Assembly: GCA_000482145.1 (NCBI GenBank)
Contig: AUXH01000584.1
Location: forward strand, 1-11,924
Source of the DNA: Strigomonas culicis
Lineage: Eukaryota; Euglenozoa; Kinetoplastea; Trypanosomatida; Trypanosomatidae
Direction: 5' to 3'
DNA: 11,924 bases
Numbering within the stretch: position 1 is the first letter of the stretch; the number at the start of each line of letters is the position of its first letter. Shown here piece after piece: positions 7,052-11,924 of this stretch. The position numbers and the translations under genes were made by a program. The notes under the pieces were generated by a model, which did not search any database, was not told the DNA's origin, and saw only the letters and a program-made list of their open reading frames with translations.

Positions 7052-7672
7052 TTAATTTTTAAAAACGCCGATCAAACGATTAAACAGTGTCTTCTTCCGT
7101 TCTGGCGCTGCCGCCGCGTGCCCGAGGTTACCGCCGCCGCCACCTGCCGGCATGCCAGGCAGTCGCTCGTCTTCAACGACACAAGAGGCGAGGAGGATTA
7201 TGGGCACCAGCCACAGGAAGCTCATGAACCCGATCGTGTGTGGCGTGCCCATGTAGTAGTCGTTGATGAGGTGAACGCACTGGAAGTACCAGAGCGCGCT
7301 CTCGCACAAGATGCCGAGGCAGACGAAGGTGACGCGCACATCCGTGATGCTGGGGACCCAGGGGTAGGTGCGCAGGAAGACGCGCATGTAGCCCACGTTG
7401 AGCAACAGGCTGACAACGGAGGCCACCCAGAACATGCGGTCGACACAGAGGATGAGGGTATGCGCGACAAGGTTCAGCAAGATGCAGCTCTTCAAGAGGA
7501 AGCGGAAGCGCGAAGGGTACTCCTCCGCCAAGTCAGACAGCAGCATCAGCGCGCTGACGAAGCTAAACAGTAGAAAGGCCGCGAGGACGCCAAGCATGAG
7601 GCTTGTCAGCAGCCCGAAAGGGCCCCAGGCGTAGTACGCCCCTGCGACATAGGTCTGGTGGTAGCCGTACAT
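7052..7672 (-). CDS. TEX261/Svp26 (Erv26) family ER-Golgi membrane adaptor
   Basis: A 206-residue multi-spanning protein with hydrophobic segments at about 20-45, 61-78, 81-101, 112-130 and 146-165. The order of features matches animal TEX261 and yeast Svp26/Erv26: an L-x-x-L-x-E-E-Y-like element (LSDLAEEY, 45-52), a second helix ending near VDR, LLLNVGYMRVFLRTYPW (89-105), the helix 112-130, and FLWLVPIILL (152-161) followed by a polar stretch with LPG at 171-173. The family length is about 200-230 residues, which fits. Known role: an early-secretory-pathway adaptor that loads Golgi membrane enzymes, such as mannosyltransferases in yeast, into COPII vesicles; applying this here is inference. 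The Gly/Ala-rich then basic C-terminal tail (176-206, with ERKK) is divergent. The ATG at 7672 is used; the frame extends to 7729 only through a TTG at the predicted splice site, so it is not a true start. Confidence 0.8.
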   Translation of the reverse strand: MYGYHQTYVAGAYYAWGPFGLLTSLMLGVLAAFLLFSFVSALMLLSDLAEEYPSRFRFLLKSCILLNLVAHTLILCVDRMFWVASVVSLLLNVGYMRVFLRTYPWVPSITDVRVTFVCLGILCESALWYFQCVHLINDYYMGTPHTIGFMSFLWLVPIILLASCVVEDERLPGMPAGGGGGNLGHAAAAPERKKTLFNRLIGVFKN

Positions 7673-8033
7673 GACCGCACAAAGACACTCGGAGAGGGAA
7701 CACGAGACAGTTTTGTCAGAATACTTCAAAGGGATTTAAAAAAAAAAAAGAGAGAGAGAGATACTTTAAGTAGAGTCATAAACGAATCGTACACGCGTTA
7801 ATATCCCATTATGCTTTCCACAAAAAAAAAATGATTCTTTCTTCTTCTTTTACGATGGTGATGCGGCTTTTCCAGATGTATTATTATGATCATTATAATC
7901 AACAACGCTATTACGCAAATAGACAGACGGGTATTAAACGGAGATTTGTGCCTTCACAGCTTAACAAACAGAAAAAAAAAAGGTAAAGCGTGCACAGCCA
8001 ATACCTCATCACACGAAAACAAAAAAAAAGCAG
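7673..8033 (-). other. Spacer between the unknown Ala-rich gene and the TEX261-like gene
   Basis: A 361-bp AT-rich spacer with poly-purine runs on the plus strand around 7738-7761, 7819-7830 and 7971-7982. No gene or RNA is recognised. Confidence 0.6.
7724..7761 (-). promoter_or_regulatory. Candidate trans-splice acceptor of the TEX261-like gene
   Basis: The minus strand has a CT repeat running into a T tract (7738-7761), then the first AG at 7724-7725, giving a 5' UTR of about 51 nt before the ATG at 7672. This also rules out starts further upstream. Confidence 0.55.
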
Positions 8034-9011
8034 TTACGAGGTGCTGGCGGCCGCCACCTCCTCCTTGGTGAACCGCACACACTTCCACTGCTTCTTCCCC
8101 AGGTGCTCATCGTCGACGAGGTCGAACGTGCCGCGCGACGGCCGTGGGACGCGCACCGCGATGGCGCACAGCGCGCCCGGCTCCGCCACCACCATGACGG
8201 CCTCGCCCGCCAGCAGGCAGCCCTCCTGCGGCTGGTAGCACGCCATGAGCGTCGCCGTCTCCGGCGTCGTCTCCGCGCTCCGCGCGCGCTTGCCAGCCGC
8301 CACCGCCGGCGGCGCCGCGGTCGCGAAGAAGGGGTCCGCGTCACGCGTAGGAACCGCCACCTCCACGTAGCCGACGGTGGGGCTGCACAGCGCCTTGCCG
8401 GCCAGCATCCCGTACGCCACGCGCGCCACGGTGAGGTCCACGCGGATGCGTAGCTGCACAACGTTCGTGTCGCGCGGACCCGCCGATGCGGCCGTGGCCG
8501 CCTCCGCCGTCGCGCGCCGCGCCGGCGGCGCGGGGGCCGTGCTGGCTGGAGCGGAGGCTGCGGCCGCCGCGGCCGACAGCGTGACCGCCGAGTTCGGCAC
8601 CGGCTTCATGCTCTCGAGGTCCAGGTGAACAATGAAGGGGTCCGCGGAGAGGGGGCTGCCGTCCACCGCCACCAGGGACTCCGTGGGGGTGGGGGTGGCA
8701 GTTGCGGTGCTCGCCGCGGATGGCACGAAGTCCGACAGTCGCCGAAAGAGCAGCTGCCGCAGCACCTCGTTGCGAAAGAGCTGTTTGCTGTCCGCAGAGG
8801 TATAGCACGGGACGCGCACCTGGACCTCCTGTGCGGGCAGCCGCACCACGTCCGCGACGGACGCGCGCTGTAGGGAGTAGAAGAGAAGGTGGTGCTGCAG
8901 CTGGTGCGTCGCTTGCGTGAGGGCATCCCTCACGAGGTTCTGCTTGGACGTCTTGGGGCCGCTGCGCTTCGCATCTTTCTTACCGCCCATTTTCAAAAAG
9001 ACGGTGGGCAT
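8034..9011 (-). CDS. Unrecognised kinetoplastid-type protein with Ala/Pro-rich linker
   Basis: I do not recognise this 325-residue protein. Seen: a basic N-terminus (MGGKKDAKRSGPKTSKQ from residue 8); a predicted helical/strand region at about 26-96 with Leu- and Gln-rich sequence (ALTQATHQLQHHLLFYSLQ); a low-complexity Ala/Pro/Ser/Thr linker at about 98-112 and again at 143-180; a second more ordered part at 183-222 (VVQLRIRVDLTVARVAYG); a further linker containing GKRAR (240-244), a possible nuclear localisation motif; and an ordered C-terminal part (256-320) with GTFDLVDDEHLGKKQWKC. There is no signal peptide or membrane segment. Two starts are possible: the ATG at 9011, first after the predicted splice site, and the ATG at 8990 (318 residues), which begins MGGKKD and looks more like a conserved N-terminus. 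The coding-strand GC and Ala bias match the neighbours, so it is very probably a real gene. Confidence 0.75.
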   Translation of the reverse strand: MPTVFLKMGGKKDAKRSGPKTSKQNLVRDALTQATHQLQHHLLFYSLQRASVADVVRLPAQEVQVRVPCYTSADSKQLFRNEVLRQLLFRRLSDFVPSAASTATATPTPTESLVAVDGSPLSADPFIVHLDLESMKPVPNSAVTLSAAAAAASAPASTAPAPPARRATAEAATAASAGPRDTNVVQLRIRVDLTVARVAYGMLAGKALCSPTVGYVEVAVPTRDADPFFATAAPPAVAAGKRARSAETTPETATLMACYQPQEGCLLAGEAVMVVAEPGALCAIAVRVPRPSRGTFDLVDDEHLGKKQWKCVRFTKEEVAAASTS

Positions 9012-9016
9012 GGGAT

Positions 9017-9081
9017 CTAGACGAAGGAAGAAGAAGAAAAAAAAATGATCGAGAGAGAGAGAGAGAGAGAAAGAGAAAGAA
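9017..9081 (-). promoter_or_regulatory. Pyrimidine tract and candidate splice acceptor of the unknown Ala-rich gene
   Basis: A very long sense-strand pyrimidine tract (about 9021-9081, including CT repeats and a T run) ends at the first AG, 9017-9018. That leaves only 5 nt before the ATG at 9011 and 26 nt before the ATG at 8990, which is why the start is uncertain. Confidence 0.55.
9051..9070 (-). repeat. (GA/CT)10 dinucleotide repeat
   Basis: Ten GA units on the plus strand, i.e. CT in the sense strand; part of the polypyrimidine tract upstream of the unknown Ala-rich gene. Confidence 0.9.
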
Positions 9082-9393
9082 GGGATATGTTTGTTACTTC
9101 CATCAAGAACCGCGCACATGGGCATTGGTATTAACATTGGTTTCGATTGTATTGTTGTTGTTTGTGTGAAAGTACAGTGTGGACTGTGGATGTGGAGGAC
9201 TCAGCATAAGAAGGAGAAATGTACATAGTAAAATATAGAGAGAGAGTGCAGCATTCTTCACCGTACGCACTTGTTTTGTTTTGTTTTGTTTTTTAAGTTT
9301 GCTTATGTGTGTTTCGGTCAGTAGTAATTGCGTTCTTATCAACCGCCTCCTGTGCGTTGGCTGCAACGCGGCCGTGGCCGCCGCGGCCCGTGC

Positions 9394-11475
9394 TCATGAC
9401 GCGGGCCGGCTGTGCGTGGGATGGCCCCCGCCCTCCTCCTCGTCGCCGCTGCTATAGCTGCTGTAGCTGCAGGAGCTGCCGCAGCTGCTGCCGCCGTCCT
9501 CGGCGGCGGCGGCAAGGCCGAGCAGCGACGTGTACTGCGTCGCGTCCCGCACCTGCACGACGCGGCACAGGCTCTCCTGCCAGCTCTGCAGCGCACAGTT
9601 GTAGTACTCCGACGTGAGTGGGTCCCAGAAGACGTTTTCCTGGAAGGAGTAGTACATGTCGCTGCGGTCATCGTAGACCCAGTCCGCCGCGCCGGGGATC
9701 ACCACGCCGAGCTCCGCCGCGGTGAGATAGCGCGCGCGCTGCTTTTCCGTCTGCAGTTGGCGCTTCCGCTCCCGCTCCGCGGCCTTCGCCTCCGCCGCCG
9801 TTTGCTTCGCGGGCGCCGCGCCGGTCCTGGGGCTGCCGGCCGGTGACAGGAGGCGCCCGAAAAGGTGCTGGATCGCCCCCTGGTGGCTGCGCGCCTCGCG
9901 GTACGCGCGCGACTCCGGCACCGCCTCGCCGGCCGCGCGCGGCGCGGTGGCGGTGGAGGCCGGGCTCGCGCGGTCCGCCGCCGGCTCCTCCAGGTCCATG
10001 ACGAACGACACGTGCAGCGGCCGACCGTCGCGATCGGCGGTGCCGCCGGTCGGCGCCCGCCGGCCCCCCGCGCCACCACCCAACGCGCGCGCGCTCGCCG
10101 CGGTGGCCGCGCTCTGCTGCTGCTGCTGCTGCTGCTCATGCTGGCGCAGCACGGACTCGATGAGGACCTCGTCCTGCCGCCGCTTCGCGCGCCGCAGCCG
10201 GCGCTCCGCGTGAAGCTGCTCGTGGGCGTAGGTGCGCTTCGTGTACACGTAGTTGTACATGCAGAGGGCAATGAACGCATCGAGGAAGTGCAGGGCGGTG
10301 CCGGCGATGAACAGATTGTACCCCCACCGGTAGCGCACGTGGCAGAAGGTGGAGGTCGGGACATCGTCGGCGGCGCTCGACGCGCCGAGCGCGCGGCAGC
10401 GCTGGGCCTCGCAGGCGGTGTACCGCGGGAACAGAATGGCGACCGCGACCCCACACCCCATCGCGAGCAGCAGGAGCACCACCACGACGAGGAGCGCGTG
10501 AGAGCGCGTCGGCCGCCGCGTGACGCGCAGCAGCAGCAGCAGCGCCAGCGCATCCGCGGCGAGGAGGGCGACGCCCGCGGCCCACAGCCCCGCGATGTAG
10601 CGCCGCGCGTGGTCGGCCGTCAGCGCGCACACCGTCGCGCCGGTGTCGGCGTCGACGATCGTCGCGGTCAGATACGCCGACGTGTGCGTGTGGCACTGAC
10701 GGAAGAGGTAGTCGTCGCAGCGCACGAAGAGGCCGATGGTGCGGTACACGTTCGTGTAGCGCGTGCTGCGCCAATCCGTGCTGCTCATGCTGAAGGCCAT
10801 GAGCAGCACGGTGGCCACCATCAGAAACAGCAGCACAAGAATAAAGCGCGAGAGCACATTGACGTTGTTGTACTTCTGCTCCTTGTACAGCAAGAAGTCC
10901 TCGAGGTCGTTCCAGGAGTAGTGCTGGCGCTGCGTCTTGGTGAGCCGCAGCGTCGTGTACCCCATGCGGTGGCGCAGCAGCAGGTACCGCGGCAGCTCGG
11001 CTGGCGTGTGCTTCGCCGTGCGGTGCGTCGTCGTCGTCGTCGGCGGCGCGGCGTTCACCGCGGCCGCCGCCGCCGCCGCCGCGGGGTCCTGCGACTCCGT
11101 CGCCGCTGCCACCACCGCCGCCGCGATGTCCGTCGGCGGTGGCGGCGGTCGCACGTCCTTGCCGGCGCGCGTCGGGCGAGCCGACGCCGCCGCCGGCGGG
11201 TCTCGGCGCGGCTGCCGGTGGTGCAGCGGCAGCCGCTCTGCGCTGCTCGAGTGCACATCGCTGAGGAGAATATCGTCGAGGTGCAGGACAACCCCACCAT
11301 CGCCCGCGGCCGCACCACGCGCGTCGGCCGGCGAGCCGCCCTTGCCTTTGTCCGCACTGACGCTACTGATGTTTGTGCTGCTGTAAGGCTCTACGTGGCG
11401 GCGTGGTGGCGGGCCGCTGGCCGCCGCCAGCGCGCTAGGGAGGCAGCCGGATGACCCCACATGGCTCTGAGACAT
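9394..11475 (-). CDS. Four-span claudin/PMP22-like membrane protein with OCRE-like C-terminal octamer repeat
   Basis: A 693-residue protein I cannot name. Layout: a long low-complexity N-terminus (1-160; Pro run 110-114, Ala run 132-139, Thr run 146-150); a conserved-looking stretch before the membrane (162-208, LPRYLLLRHRMGY...YNNVNV); four predicted membrane helices at about 211-230, 293-316, 326-349 and 385-408; a first outside loop with W235, GLFVRC (248-253) and C261, resembling the W...GLW..C...C loop of claudin/PMP22 proteins (trypanosomatid amastins share this broad topology); a second loop with Cys 355, 360 and 378; then a charged, probably coiled segment (412-450) ending in a Gln tract (448-454); a basic helix (559-582); and at 599-633 a series of aromatic pairs spaced exactly eight residues apart, like an OCRE domain. 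A Ser/Cys- and Glu-rich tail follows. The N- and C-terminal parts would face the cytosol. The start at 11475 is the first ATG after a pyrimidine tract. Classification as claudin-like rests on topology and a short motif only. Confidence 0.8.
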   Translation of the reverse strand: MSQSHVGSSGCLPSALAAASGPPPRRHVEPYSSTNISSVSADKGKGGSPADARGAAAGDGGVVLHLDDILLSDVHSSSAERLPLHHRQPRRDPPAAASARPTRAGKDVRPPPPPTDIAAAVVAAATESQDPAAAAAAAAVNAAPPTTTTTHRTAKHTPAELPRYLLLRHRMGYTTLRLTKTQRQHYSWNDLEDFLLYKEQKYNNVNVLSRFILVLLFLMVATVLLMAFSMSSTDWRSTRYTNVYRTIGLFVRCDDYLFRQCHTHTSAYLTATIVDADTGATVCALTADHARRYIAGLWAAGVALLAADALALLLLLRVTRRPTRSHALLVVVVLLLLAMGCGVAVAILFPRYTACEAQRCRALGASSAADDVPTSTFCHVRYRWGYNLFIAGTALHFLDAFIALCMYNYVYTKRTYAHEQLHAERRLRRAKRRQDEVLIESVLRQHEQQQQQQQSAATAASARALGGGAGGRRAPTGGTADRDGRPLHVSFVMDLEEPAADRASPASTATAPRAAGEAVPESRAYREARSHQGAIQHLFGRLLSPAGSPRTGAAPAKQTAAEAKAAERERKRQLQTEKQRARYLTAAELGVVIPGAADWVYDDRSDMYYSFQENVFWDPLTSEYYNCALQSWQESLCRVVQVRDATQYTSLLGLAAAAEDGGSSCGSSCSYSSYSSGDEEEGGGHPTHSRPAS
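10114..10134 (-). repeat. CAG repeat encoding a Gln tract
   Basis: Seven consecutive CAG codons give Gln 448-454, just after the charged segment that follows the fourth membrane helix of the claudin-like protein. Likely to vary in length. Confidence 0.85.
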
Positions 11476-11837
11476 GTGGGTGGTGTTGCTAGTTAAATTC
11501 TATTTAGAAAAAAAAATGGAAACTGTTGCAGTTTACTACGGTTTCCCCACTGAATAACTCATGAAAGGATAATAGAGTGTAAGAGAAGAGGGAAGAGAGT
11601 GCATATTTAAGAACAGAAAAAAAAAGAATATATATAACAGTAACGCGGAAACCTGCCGCCACTACATGTGGAAAGGAGTAAGAGAAAAAAAAAGCTTCAG
11701 ATACAAAACGTGTTTTGCCTTTACTTCATCGCAAAGACGAAGAAGGAACATACAGAGGAGCAGTTGAAAAAAAGGAAGCGTACAGAAAAAAAAAAGAGAG
11801 AGAGATGATTCTGTAGTAGAGGGAAGCGGTCGCTCGT
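11476..11837 (-). other. Spacer upstream of the claudin-like gene
   Basis: A 362-bp AT-rich spacer with plus-strand purine tracts near 11577-11602, 11618-11628, 11680-11696 and 11788-11805. It probably holds the 3' UTR of the truncated gene at the window edge. No gene is seen. Confidence 0.6.
11500..11516 (-). promoter_or_regulatory. Candidate trans-splice acceptor of the claudin-like gene
   Basis: On the minus strand a short T tract (11506-11516) is followed by AG at 11500-11501, giving a 5' UTR of about 24 nt. An alternative is the longer CT tract at 11577-11602 with AG at 11558-11559 (5' UTR of about 82 nt). Confidence 0.4.
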
Positions 11838-11924
11838 CTACGGGAAGTCGAGGATGATCTCCCGCTCCACGCTGGCCTCGTCGTAGTCCCCCATGTCTGC
11901 GGTGTCTGCCAGCCGCGCGGCGCG
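11838..11924 (-). CDS. C-terminal 28 residues of an unidentified gene (runs off window)
   Basis: An open frame enters from the window edge and ends at a TAG at 11838-11840. The visible tail is GC-rich like the other coding regions, is acidic (DMGDYDEASVERE) and ends in IILDFP. It sits at the expected spacing for the next gene in the array, and composition changes abruptly from AT-rich spacer to GC-rich at the stop codon. Too short to identify. Confidence 0.6.
   Translation of the reverse strand, partial: RAARLADTADMGDYDEASVEREIILDFP

Larger units (their letters stand above)
9012..9393 (-). other. Spacer between the claudin-like gene and the unknown Ala-rich gene
   Basis: This 382-bp AT-rich spacer contains the GA/CT repeat at 9051-9070 and a GTTTT repeat near 9273-9291. 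No gene is seen. Confidence 0.6.

Noticed and set aside
9865..11454. A 529-codon plus-strand open frame opposite the claudin-like gene
   Set aside because: It is an antisense shadow produced by the GC-rich codons of the minus-strand gene: Arg/His-rich, no domain, and wrong strand for the array.
1..11924. tRNA, rRNA, snoRNA, CRISPR, transposon or strand-switch region
   Set aside because: By eye there are no tRNA B-box-like cloverleaf, spaced direct repeat array, transposase or reverse-transcriptase motifs, and no change of coding strand.

Overview
The window looks like a piece of a kinetoplastid (trypanosomatid) nuclear chromosome. All eight recognisable genes lie on the minus strand and are intronless. 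Each is separated from the next by 360-1,190 bp of AT-rich, purine-rich (plus-strand) DNA. Read on the coding strand, that DNA carries a polypyrimidine tract followed by an AG just upstream of nearly every start codon, the layout expected for a polycistronic unit processed by spliced-leader trans-splicing and polyadenylation. Coding regions are very GC-rich at third positions and rich in Ala, Arg and homopolymer tracts, in sharp contrast to the spacers. The species cannot be fixed from sequence alone; no bacterial, viral, CRISPR or transposon features are seen.

In transcription order (high to low coordinate): the C-terminal tail of an unidentified gene (11838-11924); a 693-residue four-helix membrane protein with a claudin/PMP22-like first loop and a C-terminal aromatic octamer repeat (9394-11475); an unrecognised Ala/Pro-rich protein of about 325 residues (8034-9011); a TEX261/Svp26-type ER-Golgi cargo adaptor (7052-7672); a branched-chain aminotransferase without presequence (5383-6537); a second branched-chain aminotransferase with a mitochondrial-type N-terminus (2986-4197); a GGC1/YHM1-like mitochondrial GTP/GDP carrier (1023-2282); and the N-terminal 162 residues of a D-lactate dehydrogenase/GlcD-type FAD oxidase (1-486).

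The two aminotransferases are a tandem duplication whose products appear to have been split between mitochondrion and cytosol. A 262-bp internal block is almost identical between them (3 mismatches) while the flanks are clearly diverged, pointing to recent gene conversion. Branched-chain transamination, GTP/GDP exchange and D-lactate oxidation are all plausible mitochondrial or mitochondrion-linked functions, but in kinetoplastids neighbours in a transcription unit are usually not functionally linked, so I do not read this as a pathway cluster.

I did not find a clear-cut new multi-gene system. The most novel-looking item is the 693-residue protein, which joins a claudin-like membrane core to an OCRE-like octamer repeat normally associated with RNA-processing proteins.
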